A stretch of DNA of 29,800 bases from JADJEI01 sp035328465 (lineage in GTDB: Bacteria; Bacteroidota; Ignavibacteria; Ignavibacteriales; Ignavibacteriaceae). The stretch lies in NCBI GenBank assembly GCA_035328465.1, contig DAOLIQ010000036.1, forward strand, positions 1 to 29,800, given 5' to 3'. Of this stretch, positions 1-7,818 are shown in pieces (the first letter of the stretch is position 1; every line of letters begins with the position of its first letter). Under the pieces are notes generated by a model. The model had not been told where the DNA came from and made no database searches. It saw only the letters and a program-made list of their open reading frames with translations. A program made the position numbers and the translations under genes.

Positions 1-180
1 AACACAACAGGAATTTCAGTTTATATTATGGGCATTGAAGACAAAAAGTATTTACCAGAAACCTACAGAAATAAAATAGGCAAGGCAAGCGTTTCGGGCT
101 ATTGTATCAAGTTCAAAAAGCTGAAAGACATAAATATTGACATACTTGAGGCAGCAATCAGAGATGGGGTTGAGGTTTAG
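1..180 (+). CDS. DUF1801-like (YdhG/YjbR-type fold) protein, C-terminal part
   Basis: Reading frame 1 is open from the first base of the window to a TAG at 178-180, giving the last 59 residues of a gene that starts upstream. The fragment begins NTTGISVYIMG and ends with KLKDINIDILEAAIRDGVEV. The pattern of a short beta strand (ISVYIMG), a GKASVSGYCIKFKKL segment and a final helix resembles the C-terminus of the DUF1801 family, small proteins with an iron-chaperone-like fold whose function is poorly defined. The family call rests on this tail alone. The gene has no close downstream partner, because a decayed stretch of about 770 bases follows. Confidence 0.6.
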   Translation, partial: NTTGISVYIMGIEDKKYLPETYRNKIGKASVSGYCIKFKKLKDINIDILEAAIRDGVEV

Positions 181-949
181 AATAGAAAAAATGAGCTGAT
201 GAATTAATAAAAAATAAAATATCTCTTTTCGGTTACAGCCACTTGGATACACGTTATTAAAACAGTTCTCACAACGTTACTAATGTAGCTTTGATTTACA
301 TCAGCATCACATCATCACCGCATACAAGTGCCAGACACGAGCTAATTGGTACCGCAATGCAAATTCTAACTTTGATATTTGTATTAGGACAACTTATTTT
401 TCTGGCCAATATTGGATTCGGAATAATGTCGAGACGTAAGCTATAAATATCTGAACGAACTGCTTCCTGAAGCAAGTACAACAGACCCCCTGCTGCCAAT
501 ATGCGTTTAGCAAAAAACCGGGTTCGGTACATAATTAAAGTTTTGTGTTCCGCTTGGCTGGATTCGCTGCTGGCAGACAGTTTTCGTCTCCGAAATCGCC
601 AAACCGAAAACCGTTTTCGCAAAAGGATGACAATCTCTAACGAATTAAAATGATAACAATAGTTCGCAAACAATTGACATTATTTCTACAAAAAGACAAA
701 TCGGAAATTGTAGAATAAGCTCGACGAAAATTTTTAATACGATAGTTGATAAACCAAGAAAGCAAATTCCACACATAACCTTAATGCACCCGAGAAGTTC
801 AACTTGTAATGCCGAAATATTTTAACAAATTTGTAATGAAGATTTTCCTTCATACTTTACTTCTAATGAAATCAGCTTGATTGTACAGATGGATGGTGCG
901 AAATGGGAAGTGCTTAAGAATTTCAAATTAATCAAACCATAAATAGAAA
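181..949. other. Gene-poor, apparently decayed stretch
   Basis: I see no intact gene here. On the plus strand an open stretch without a proper start (about 261-416) would encode a hydrophobic tail ending IGFGIMSRRKL, which looks like the end of a membrane protein but was not recognised. A minus-strand open frame at 296-673 has no recognisable domain and an amino-acid make-up unlike a real protein. The 3' part holds a probable transposase remnant, listed separately. The mix of broken frames suggests an old insertion or deletion site between the accessory genes on either side. Confidence 0.5.
721..942 (+). pseudogene. Possible IS630-type transposase remnant
   Basis: In the frame of base 841 the plus strand reads NEISLIVQMDGAKW followed by a short tail and a TAA at 940-942. 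The block (I/L)(I/L)xMDGAxW is typical of the second catalytic aspartate region of IS630-family DDE transposases. The upstream part of the same frame has a TAA at 823-825, and a one-base shift just before it continues a plausible NKF-type segment. No start codon, no DDE triad and no terminal inverted repeats are visible, so this would be a degraded fragment. The match is short, so the family call is tentative. Confidence 0.35.
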
Positions 950-1474
950 ATGGCAGGCATTGAAATAAAAAAAATTACGATTAACGACATTGAGCAATTA
1001 CAAAAAATTGGCAGACAAACTTTCTATGAAACGTTTTCAGCAGAAAATACAGAAGAAAATATGGAGAAGTATTTAAAGGACAGATTTTCTATTGAAAAAC
1101 TAACTTCCGAACTCAGAGACAACAACACTGAATTTTATTTTGCATCACTTGACAACAAAGTGATTGGTTACTTAAAACTTAACTTTGAACAATCGCAAAC
1201 AGAACCTCAAGACGACAAAGCAGTTGAGATTGAGAGAATTTATGTTTTAAAAGACTTTCACGGTAAAAACGTTGGACAATTACTTTTCGATAAGGCAATT
1301 CAAATAGCCACACAGAAAAGTGCAGACTATGTTTGGTTGGGTGTTTGGGAAGAAAATTCGAGAGCGATAAACTTTTACAAGAAGAACGGTTTCGTTGAGT
1401 TTGACAAGCACATTTTCAAATTGGGCAATGACGAACAGACGGACATAATGATGAAACTAAAGCTGAATGACTAA
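950..1474 (+). CDS. PaiA-like GNAT acetyltransferase (probable polyamine N-acetyltransferase)
   Basis: The 174-residue protein is a full-length GNAT N-acetyltransferase, which transfers acetyl from acetyl-CoA to an amine. Residues 95-120 (IERIYVLKDFHGKNVGQLLF) carry the acetyl-CoA binding motif A, here HGKNVG in place of the usual Q/RxxGxG/A. The stretch around 130-150 has GVWEEN and AINFYKKNGF, the B motif. From recall, the N-terminus (QTFYETFSAENTEENMEKYL) and the C-terminus (GNDEQTDIMMKLKL) closely follow Bacillus PaiA, a spermidine/spermine acetyltransferase. The substrate is therefore likely a polyamine, but this is inference. The gene stands alone, preceded by decayed sequence and followed by a long imperfect palindrome. 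No strong ribosome binding site precedes the ATG. Confidence 0.85.
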   Translation: MAGIEIKKITINDIEQLQKIGRQTFYETFSAENTEENMEKYLKDRFSIEKLTSELRDNNTEFYFASLDNKVIGYLKLNFEQSQTEPQDDKAVEIERIYVLKDFHGKNVGQLLFDKAIQIATQKSADYVWLGVWEENSRAINFYKKNGFVEFDKHIFKLGNDEQTDIMMKLKLND

Positions 1475-1496
1475 TGTGAACGAGAAAAGGACAGCT

Positions 1497-1557
1497 GCCA
1501 ACAGCACTTTGAAAATAAGCAGGGGGTTGTATTCTGCAAATACTTTTGCTGTGATGG
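1497..1557. repeat. Long imperfect palindrome downstream of the acetyltransferase gene
   Basis: The 61 bases starting GCCAACAGCAC and ending CTTTTGCTGTGATGG can fold back on themselves. The outer arms CCAACAGCA and TGCTGTGATGG, and the inner arms GCAG and CTGC around a short loop, pair with mismatches and bulges. Similar GCCAACAGC-type palindromes are common after genes in Bacteroidota. Possible roles are a transcript 3' end or a recombination site of cassette type. The sequence does not decide between them. Confidence 0.5.
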
Positions 1558-1663
1558 AAAATTTACTCTACCGAATAAACGATAGTATTTAATAAATCCA
1601 GACTTTGGAAATTTACAATCTTATTATCAGCGACAAGAAACCCAAAACAAATAGATAAATGTA

Positions 1664-2821
1664 ATGAAGCTAACCAAACTTTTCAACGATTTTTTTGACA
1701 GCGAAAAAGCAGGCGGATTAATTTTAGTTTTCGTAACTGTACTTTCGCTCTTTCTTGCAAATTCTGCATGGCAAACAGGCTATATTAACTTTTGGCATTT
1801 TGATCTGGGCGGACACAGCATCGTTCATTGGATTAATGACGGACTCATGACAATCTTTTTTCTCCTCATTGGCTTAGAGTTAGAGCGGGAAATTTATCGC
1901 GGCGAGCTTTCTAACATAAAAAATGCTTCGTTGCCGATATTTGGTGCAATGGGAGGGATGCTTCTGCCGGCAGGTCTGTTTTTATTGCTTAATTATGGAA
2001 CAGACACTCAGGCAGGGGCAGGAATTCCAATGGCTACAGACATTGCTTTTGCTATAGGCATTTTATCTCTTTTAGGTAATCGCGTCCCAACCTCCCTGAA
2101 AATATTTTTGACAGCTTTGGCAGTAATGGACGACTTAGGAGCAATCATAGTCATTGCAATTTTCTACACGACTTCAATTTCATTTGTAAATTTATTTATT
2201 GCATTGGGCATCTTTGGTTTTCTGCTTATTCTAAACCGACTGAAAATTTACAACTTAATACCATATTTAATTGGCGGAGGTGCAATGTGGTATTTTATGC
2301 TGAACTCAGGTGTTCACGCTACTATAACGGGCGTTCTGCTAGCATTTGCAATTCCATTTGGAAGCGGGGGGGAAAAATCACCTTCATATATCCTTCAACA
2401 TTTCTTACACAAACCAGTTGCCTTCTTTATTCTGCCTTTGTTTGCAGTAGCCAATACTTGTATTGCCGTTGGCGACAGTTGGCAAAGCGTTTTAAGACAA
2501 ACAAGCAGTTTGGGTATTATTGCTGGACTTGTAATCGGGAAGCCTTTAGGCATTTGGTTCTTTTCATTTATTGGTGTTGGCTTAGGACTTTGCGCGCTGC
2601 CGACAGACTTGAAGTGGAAAAATATTATCGGCGCAGGATTTTTAGCTGGAATAGGTTTTACAATGTCAATCTTCATTACTCTTCTTGCGTTTGATAATGT
2701 TGACACAGTAAACAATTCAAAAATTGCAATTCTTATAGCTTCATTTATTGCAGGGACAGTTGGTTTTATTTTTCTCAAACTAACACTGAAAGCGCGAGTA
2801 GAAAATGATGAAACAACTTGA
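1664..2821 (+). CDS. nhaA: Na+/H+ antiporter NhaA
   Basis: The 385-residue inner-membrane protein exchanges sodium for protons and helps with salt and pH tolerance. Length and sequence fit the NhaA family from end to end. Visible hallmarks are FFLLIGLELERE (residues 65-76), ATDIAFAIG with Asp126, and the pair Asp156-Asp157 in ALAVMDDLGA, which corresponds to the ion-binding aspartates of E. coli NhaA. About eleven or twelve hydrophobic segments span the protein, and the C-terminal part has the conserved GAGFLAGIGFTMSIFI segment. It is a single gene with no partner on its strand. The ATG lacks a clear Shine-Dalgarno site, as often in Bacteroidota. Confidence 0.97.
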   Translation: MKLTKLFNDFFDSEKAGGLILVFVTVLSLFLANSAWQTGYINFWHFDLGGHSIVHWINDGLMTIFFLLIGLELEREIYRGELSNIKNASLPIFGAMGGMLLPAGLFLLLNYGTDTQAGAGIPMATDIAFAIGILSLLGNRVPTSLKIFLTALAVMDDLGAIIVIAIFYTTSISFVNLFIALGIFGFLLILNRLKIYNLIPYLIGGGAMWYFMLNSGVHATITGVLLAFAIPFGSGGEKSPSYILQHFLHKPVAFFILPLFAVANTCIAVGDSWQSVLRQTSSLGIIAGLVIGKPLGIWFFSFIGVGLGLCALPTDLKWKNIIGAGFLAGIGFTMSIFITLLAFDNVDTVNNSKIAILIASFIAGTVGFIFLKLTLKARVENDETT

Positions 2822-2922
2822 CTACGGAAAAATTGAAATTAAAAATACACTGCAAATCACGAAGCTTCGGGATTTAGATCAAGAAACACTATTTCCCCAC
2901 CAAGCAATTTTTAACGCGCTTT

Positions 2923-2950
2923 AATTCAATTATTAGAAAATTGAATTTTT
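2923..2950 (+). terminator. Candidate terminator of nhaA
   Basis: A perfect 9-base inverted repeat (AATTCAATT / AATTGAATT) with a 7-base loop is followed directly by a short T run, about 100 bases after the nhaA stop. The stem is entirely weak except for one G-C pair, so it may be an inefficient terminator. Confidence 0.35.
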
Positions 2951-2969
2951 CAGAAGTCACTAATAGAAA

Positions 2970-2993
2970 TAAAAAGCCGGGCTTAACCCGGCT
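2970..2993 (-). terminator. Rho-independent terminator of the M16 protease operon
   Basis: The stem AGCCGGG / CCCGGCT (2975-2981 and 2987-2993) with a 5-base loop is followed, on the minus strand, by a run of five T. It lies about 180 bases past the stop codon of the second M16 gene. On the plus strand there is no T run, so the direction is clear. Confidence 0.75.
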
Positions 2994-3176
2994 CATACTT
3001 CAAACTAAATTTTGTTATTCAAGCAGACAAATTAGAAACAAAAAAACTATTGCCGGCTGATTATATTCATTGTACGCATCGTTCTGAAAAGCATTAATCC
3101 AGTTGGGATTTGAAAAATTAAATTCTCGTGAACCGTTTCAACAGTTTATAAATGCAGCCAATAAATTTGATTTACA

Positions 3177-4712
3177 TTACTTAAAAGTATCTTTTGAATC
3201 TATCACAGTTACCTTCTTAACATTCAATTTGAAATTTTCTGTTTCTGAATCTTCCTTTAATACCTCGGGAGGTAACCCCGCCTTTACTAAATTAGAATAA
3301 CTCATTTTAGAAAGAAGATTATTTCTTAAGCTGTTGGCAAGGGCTTCTGCTTCACTTACATCGGTAACAATTGTTACTTTCATATTTTCAATCTGCATAT
3401 ATTTTTTAATTGCGTTATTTACATCAACAACAGTAAGCTTTGAAAGTAAATCTCCCAATTCATTGATATAATTTTCCCGGCCATACATTTTTGAATCCAT
3501 TAAATAACCGAGCTGCTCATTGGTTGAAGTAACATAAAGTTTTATATAACTCTGAAGAAACGCACGGGTCTGTTCAAAATCCTCTGCAGAAATTCCGTGC
3601 TTAATCATTTTATCCATTTCGCGCAAAGCCATCCTGAGTGCAAAATGTGCGTGGCCGATACTGATATCATTTAATTCTTCATACTGTGCTTTCAACTGCT
3701 TTGCAATTTGAACAGGTCGTATCCATAATGAAAAATAATTTGACTGCCTCGGCACACCCGAAGGAGGAACCATATTCCCACCCCCGTTATTATACCATTC
3801 AATGTATGAATAATCACCGTAATTCATCGAACGCTCTTCGCGGATCATTTGATAAAGCTTCCCGTAGGATTTTCTGTGTTCGCCTAAATAAGAATTAGCA
3901 ACCATCAGTGCTGCGAACTCATCATCCGATCGGGTAATTGGTAATGGATAGCCTGCAAAAATTGCTGAACCAAATGCACCATCCTTTGCAATTATTTCAA
4001 CTTCAATACCATCGGGCATTTCAATTGCTGGAGCAGAAGGTATAACAGGCTTTACATCAGATAGATTTGAAAGATCAGATTTTAACTTGTTCAAAAATTC
4101 AGCAGTATAACTTCCAGCAATACCGATCATCAAATTATTTTTAGTGAAGAATTTCTTAAAGTGATTTCTGACATCATCAAGCGTGATTGAGCTGACCGAG
4201 CTTGATTTACCTTCAACCATTGATTGATAGTTAGTCCCGCGGAAAAGAAAATCTTCGAGAGCTTTCTTACTATATTCTTCATCGGAGGAAGCGCGGATAA
4301 CCTGATCAACATAAGACTGCTGATTAACTTTGACTCTTTCAAAATCCGTTTGAGTGAATGAGGGGTTAGTTATTAAGCCGATCAGGATAGGGTAAAATTC
4401 TTCCATCCAATCTTTGTGAAATTGGAAGGTAAAAATTGTCACTTCTTTATCCACTGATGAATAATAACCTGCTGCCATCGGATATATTTTATCCTGAATG
4501 TCGCTGAAACTAAGCTCACCCGTTCCGCCTTGGGTAATTAATTCAGCCGTTAAATTGGTTAGCCCTTCTTTGCCCTGTGGATCACAGATCGAGCCGTTTC
4601 TAAACATCAGCTTAACAACAACCTTTGTTGAGTTTGGCTGTTTCAACTCCACAACTTCCTGCGCCATAATAATTCCTGTTAGTATCAATGAAAAAATTAA
4701 TGCTCTCATCAT
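3177..4712 (-). CDS. M16 family peptidase-like subunit lacking the zinc site
   Basis: The 511-residue protein has a signal peptide (about residues 1-17, ending IIMAQ), so it is exported. The remainder has the two-lobed M16 architecture: an N-terminal lobe (about 20-230), a linker, and a C-terminal lobe (about 240-470) with an SYLGEHRKSYGKLYQ segment. Where active M16 enzymes have HxxEH, this protein reads EGLTNLTAELITQGGTG, so the zinc ligands are absent. In known bacterial M16B heterodimers such a subunit supports a catalytic partner through an Arg-Tyr pair near the C-terminus. Its start overlaps the stop of the upstream active gene (ATGATGA), which indicates coupled translation and probably a 1:1 complex. 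Two consecutive ATGs make the exact start uncertain by one codon. Confidence 0.9.
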   Translation of the reverse strand: MMRALIFSLILTGIIMAQEVVELKQPNSTKVVVKLMFRNGSICDPQGKEGLTNLTAELITQGGTGELSFSDIQDKIYPMAAGYYSSVDKEVTIFTFQFHKDWMEEFYPILIGLITNPSFTQTDFERVKVNQQSYVDQVIRASSDEEYSKKALEDFLFRGTNYQSMVEGKSSSVSSITLDDVRNHFKKFFTKNNLMIGIAGSYTAEFLNKLKSDLSNLSDVKPVIPSAPAIEMPDGIEVEIIAKDGAFGSAIFAGYPLPITRSDDEFAALMVANSYLGEHRKSYGKLYQMIREERSMNYGDYSYIEWYNNGGGNMVPPSGVPRQSNYFSLWIRPVQIAKQLKAQYEELNDISIGHAHFALRMALREMDKMIKHGISAEDFEQTRAFLQSYIKLYVTSTNEQLGYLMDSKMYGRENYINELGDLLSKLTVVDVNNAIKKYMQIENMKVTIVTDVSEAEALANSLRNNLLSKMSYSNLVKAGLPPEVLKEDSETENFKLNVKKVTVIDSKDTFK

Positions 4713-6055
4713 TCAACCCCGCCTTTCTCGTCGGCAGAAATAGTGCCGATAGTTAAACCGTTTTCAATAAAATATTTGCTTGCAACCATTTTAACATCTT
4801 CAATTGTTACTTTATCATATAAAGCATACAATCTGTTTAACGACTCAGGGTCACCGGTCAAATAAATATAATGGCTGACGGAGTTTGCAATCGCACTTGG
4901 ATTATCAATCCCCATCGCATAGCTGTACTTTAAATTAGATTTAGTTTCCTGAAGCAGTTTCGGATCAACTCCATTATTTTTAATATCTTCTATTGCTTTT
5001 GTTATTTCGTCTCGGACATATTGAAAATCATCTTTGCTAATAAATGAGGCATCAATACTGATCAGATATGGATCGCGGGAATCTGTTGCACTGCCGCCAA
5101 GATATCTAAGCTTTTGTTCCTCAACAACAAGCTTTTTGTAAAGTACAGAATTCTGAGAAAATAAAATTGTGTTCAACACATCTATAGCTGGCATATCTAT
5201 CTTCGAATCGCTGAATGCAGGAGCTTTGTAGTTCATACTCAGGTAGGGAGGGATAGAACCATTTTGTAAATGAAAAAACTTTATTGCCTTTTGTTCCGGT
5301 TCAGCAGGGATGTCAACTAAATAATTCCCTTTCTGCCACGCACCAAAATATTTTTCGGCAAGTTCATTCACTCTTTCCGGAGTTACATCTCCGACCACAA
5401 CAATGGTAGAATATTCCGGACGATAGTAACGATCAAAAAACTTCAGTGAGTATTCATACTGATTCGGCATATCAACAATATCCTTAAAGAACCCCATTGT
5501 AGTATGTTTGTATGTGTGTGATTCAAAAGCTGTGTTAAGCAAGTTTTCATAAAGCTGCTGATAAGGACTTGCAAAGTTTTTAGTGTACTCCCCCTTAACT
5601 GCACCTGCTTCAACTTTGAAATCGTGTTCGGAATATTTAAGGTTCATAAATCTGTCTGATTCAAGGTCAAACATTTTTTCAAGATAATCTACGTTACCGG
5701 TCATGTGATAAATTGTTCTGTCTAAAGATGTGTTTGCGTTTGCACCCGCACCTGTCATTTTTAAAACCTTGTTATATTCTTCGCGTGAATATTTATCAGT
5801 TCCTCTAAACATCATGTGTTCAAAAAAATGTGCAAAGCCGGTAACACCTTCCTCTACTTCATTTCTTGAGCCCACTCTAACTACAATAAAAAATGCAGCT
5901 AAACCAGGACTATCGAATGGTATCGTTACCACATTCAAATCATTAGCAAGTTTGTGCTGATGGATGGGGTACGGCAGGATTTTTTCCTGAGCAGTTAGAC
6001 TTGTTATCATAATTGAAATAAATCCTAACATTAATAATGGAGTGTATCTAAACAC
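4709..6055 (-). CDS. M16 family zinc protease, catalytic subunit
   Basis: The 448-residue protein starts with a signal peptide (about residues 1-22, ending SLTAQ) and is likely periplasmic. The M16 zinc motif HFFEHMMFRG (HxxEH) is intact near residues 77-86, and the downstream glutamate region (LESDRF, then VKGEYTKN) is present. M16 proteases cut peptides inside a closed chamber formed by two lobes or two subunits. Here the second subunit is probably the overlapping downstream gene that lacks the zinc site. The GTG start at 6055 is preceded by AAGGAG at good spacing, which decides the start. Family and activity are secure; the substrate is unknown. Confidence 0.93.
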   Translation of the reverse strand: MFRYTPLLMLGFISIMITSLTAQEKILPYPIHQHKLANDLNVVTIPFDSPGLAAFFIVVRVGSRNEVEEGVTGFAHFFEHMMFRGTDKYSREEYNKVLKMTGAGANANTSLDRTIYHMTGNVDYLEKMFDLESDRFMNLKYSEHDFKVEAGAVKGEYTKNFASPYQQLYENLLNTAFESHTYKHTTMGFFKDIVDMPNQYEYSLKFFDRYYRPEYSTIVVVGDVTPERVNELAEKYFGAWQKGNYLVDIPAEPEQKAIKFFHLQNGSIPPYLSMNYKAPAFSDSKIDMPAIDVLNTILFSQNSVLYKKLVVEEQKLRYLGGSATDSRDPYLISIDASFISKDDFQYVRDEITKAIEDIKNNGVDPKLLQETKSNLKYSYAMGIDNPSAIANSVSHYIYLTGDPESLNRLYALYDKVTIEDVKMVASKYFIENGLTIGTISADEKGGVE

Positions 6056-6420
6056 AATTAACTCCTTCTAATTTTGTATAAATAATTTTTTATGAAACAA
6101 ATTTAAGGGAATAAGTGAGTTGAGCCAAAAGAAAATGAAGTTTTGATCCATTCAAATGATGAATGGTGCAGATTAATATTTGAATATAGTAAATCAAAGA
6201 AAAGAAATTTTTATTCATAGGTATCTCTGAGAAATTAATCCTGCATTTAATCGTCTTTTTGGCGGGTTATTTTTTTAACTTCAGTTAAGTGATGTTGATA
6301 TATCTTCAAACACTATGAATTATTTTTCCCCCGGATAATTATTCTTTGCTTCGTAATTAATAATAACTATTTTATCAGCGCTTAATTCAATTAAACTATT
6401 CATAATCTTAAGGAGTAAAG
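6056..6420. other. Divergent intergenic region
   Basis: This AT-rich stretch separates the leftward M16 operon from a rightward membrane protein gene and must hold the promoters of both. A short palindrome TTAACTTCAGTTAA lies at 6275-6288 and could be an operator, but it is too short to call. The Shine-Dalgarno site of the M16 gene (AAGGAG) sits at its left end and that of the membrane protein (AAGGAG) at its right end. No open frame or RNA gene was recognised. Confidence 0.5.
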
Positions 6421-6984
6421 ATGGTACCTTTAATGGATCTCTGGCTTCCTGTTCTTCTTTCCTCAGTTATCGTGTTTCTTGTTAGCTCTGTTCTTCACAT
6501 GGTTTTTAAGCATCACAACAGCGATTTTCAAAAAGTATCTTCCGAAGATCAGGTGATGTCTGATTTACGCAAAGCTAATTTATCCCCCGGTGACTATGTA
6601 CTCCCTCACACGACGGATAACAAAGTCAGAAACTCTCAAGAGTTTAAGGATAAAATGAATCAAGGTCCGGTTGTTATGATGACTGTTTTTCCTTCGGGGC
6701 AAACAGGGATGGGGGCATCACTTACTTTGTGGTTTTTGTTTTCTCTGGTTGTAGGTATTTTTGCCGCATATATTGCCGGCCACGCGCTGCCTGCTGGATC
6801 TAATTATCTTTCCGTTTTCCGTTTCACAGGAACAACTGCTTTCATCGGCTATGGGCTTGCACTCGTACACGACAGCATCTGGTACAAGCGCAAATGGAGC
6901 ACAACTTTCAAATTCATTTTTGATGGATTGATTTATGCTCTATTCACTGCTGGTGTTTTTGGGTGGCTCTGGCCTGCTATGTAA
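6421..6984 (+). CDS. Conserved-looking membrane protein of unknown function
   Basis: The 187-residue protein has an N-terminal membrane segment (about residues 8-28), a soluble part of about 70 residues containing a DLRKANLSPGDYVLP segment and a GPVVMMTVFPSG segment, then three further hydrophobic segments (about 100-122, 128-148 and 163-185). A strong AAGGAG lies seven bases before the ATG, so the start is well supported. The order anchor, soluble insert, three helices is unlike any enzyme family I recognise. It is transcribed alone and faces the end of the sigma factor operon, with a palindromic element between them. Confidence 0.8.
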   Translation: MVPLMDLWLPVLLSSVIVFLVSSVLHMVFKHHNSDFQKVSSEDQVMSDLRKANLSPGDYVLPHTTDNKVRNSQEFKDKMNQGPVVMMTVFPSGQTGMGASLTLWFLFSLVVGIFAAYIAGHALPAGSNYLSVFRFTGTTAFIGYGLALVHDSIWYKRKWSTTFKFIFDGLIYALFTAGVFGWLWPAM

Positions 6985-7003
6985 TTTATTTTTTCAAACA
7001 ATA

Positions 7004-7059
7004 AACACACCCCTTTAATTCCCCTCTCGAGAGGGGAAAGCCGAAGGCAGGGGTGTGTT
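7004..7059. repeat. Nested palindromic repeat element between convergent genes
   Basis: The outer arms AACACACCCC (7004-7013) and GGGGTGTGTT (7050-7059) are perfect inverted repeats. Inside is a 16-base perfect palindrome CCCCTCTCGAGAGGGG (7021-7036). A related half copy occurs at 8546-8578. The element lies exactly between two convergent genes, so as RNA it could form a strong hairpin and end transcription from both sides. The repeated occurrence marks it as a dispersed repeat family rather than a simple terminator. Confidence 0.8.
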
Positions 7060-7061
7060 GT

Positions 7062-7286
7062 TTAACTTTCCCGGCTTGTAATAAATCCAATAATTGAATA
7101 AACCACCGCCACCAACAAAGCATTAAATACAAAATTGATCAGCGTATCGCTTACAGAATGCGAGCGGCTGTCTATATCAATAAAAAGATAAACACAAACT
7201 CCAATTGCTGCGATCGAAATAATCCAGCCGACCAACGAAGACGGTAAAAATAATATCCCCTTCCTTACGAACCAGTTTATTTTCAT
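7062..7286 (-). CDS. Small two-helix membrane protein, unknown function
   Basis: The 74-residue protein starts MKINWFVRKGILFLP and has two hydrophobic segments (about residues 16-36 and 48-68) separated by the polar stretch IDSRSHSVSDTLINF. From memory, small proteins with the same RKG..LP and SHSVSDTLINF features occur widely in Bacteroidota, but I know no function for them. It is the last gene of the sigma factor operon, 11 bases after the preceding gene, so it is probably co-transcribed with it. Confidence 0.75.
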   Translation of the reverse strand: MKINWFVRKGILFLPSSLVGWIISIAAIGVCVYLFIDIDSRSHSVSDTLINFVFNALLVAVVYSIIGFITSRES

Positions 7287-7297
7287 TTAATTATTCC

Positions 7298-7771
7298 TTA
7301 ATTGTTTATGTGATATAAATTCTCGGTGATCAAATAGAGCGCAAAGATTGAAACTACAGCAAGACTTATTATAACCAATAGAATGTTCAACAGTTTTAAT
7401 TTGATAGATACATTAATTTGCTTTTGTTCTTTATCATAATCGAAGAACATAATAGATAATAAATTTATGATTATACATACGATAGGTAATCCAACAAAGA
7501 ACAGCGGTGTGATAAATTTTGTTAATGGCGATTTATCTAAGCTCGCAATAAATTCCTCAAAGATGTCAATTACGTGAAGATTTATATTAAAATAATATTT
7601 CATAAATACCATAAACAAAAAGTAACACGGAACCACAATCAGCCACACACCCATAGCTGCAGACTTTTTTGAATTAACTATCGCCAGCTTCAGTTTTTTA
7701 TTTGAATCCGTGACGGCAAAATCAGGCTTCTTCAAATTGTCCATCTTATTAATGAATTCTTTTTCTTCCAT
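7298..7771 (-). CDS. Membrane protein after an ECF sigma factor (candidate anti-sigma factor)
   Basis: From the ATG at 7771 the protein has 157 residues. A longer frame starts at 7798, but only the 7771 start has a Shine-Dalgarno site (TAAGGA, seven bases upstream), so I prefer it. The N-terminal 43 residues or so are charged and presumably cytoplasmic. Three hydrophobic segments follow, near residues 45-65, 85-110 and 130-150. Its place right after an ECF sigma gene suggests an anti-sigma role, holding the sigma factor at the membrane. No zinc-binding HxxxCxxC motif and no recognised anti-sigma domain is visible, so the role is inference. Confidence 0.7.
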   Translation of the reverse strand: MEEKEFINKMDNLKKPDFAVTDSNKKLKLAIVNSKKSAAMGVWLIVVPCYFLFMVFMKYYFNINLHVIDIFEEFIASLDKSPLTKFITPLFFVGLPIVCIIINLLSIMFFDYDKEQKQINVSIKLKLLNILLVIISLAVVSIFALYLITENLYHINN

Positions 7772-7818
7772 TTTATTTTCCTTACTGCTTCCAGACATTC
7801 GATTGTCTTAGTTACTTT

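Noticed and set aside
296..673. Minus-strand open frame of 125 residues
   Set aside because: No domain, no ribosome binding site, odd composition with many Arg/Ser runs; it lies in a decayed region and was treated as non-coding.
1497..1557. Palindrome as a definite integron attC site
   Set aside because: No integrase and no second copy in the window; the pairing is imperfect and the core sites cannot be set with confidence, so it is reported only as a repeat.
2287..2694. Open frame of 135 residues on the plus strand inside nhaA
   Set aside because: It overlaps the clearly real NhaA frame completely, has no recognisable domain and an unlikely composition; it is a shadow frame.
7772..7798. 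Upstream ATG for the membrane protein after the sigma factor
   Set aside because: No Shine-Dalgarno site precedes it, while a TAAGGA site stands seven bases before the ATG at 7771.
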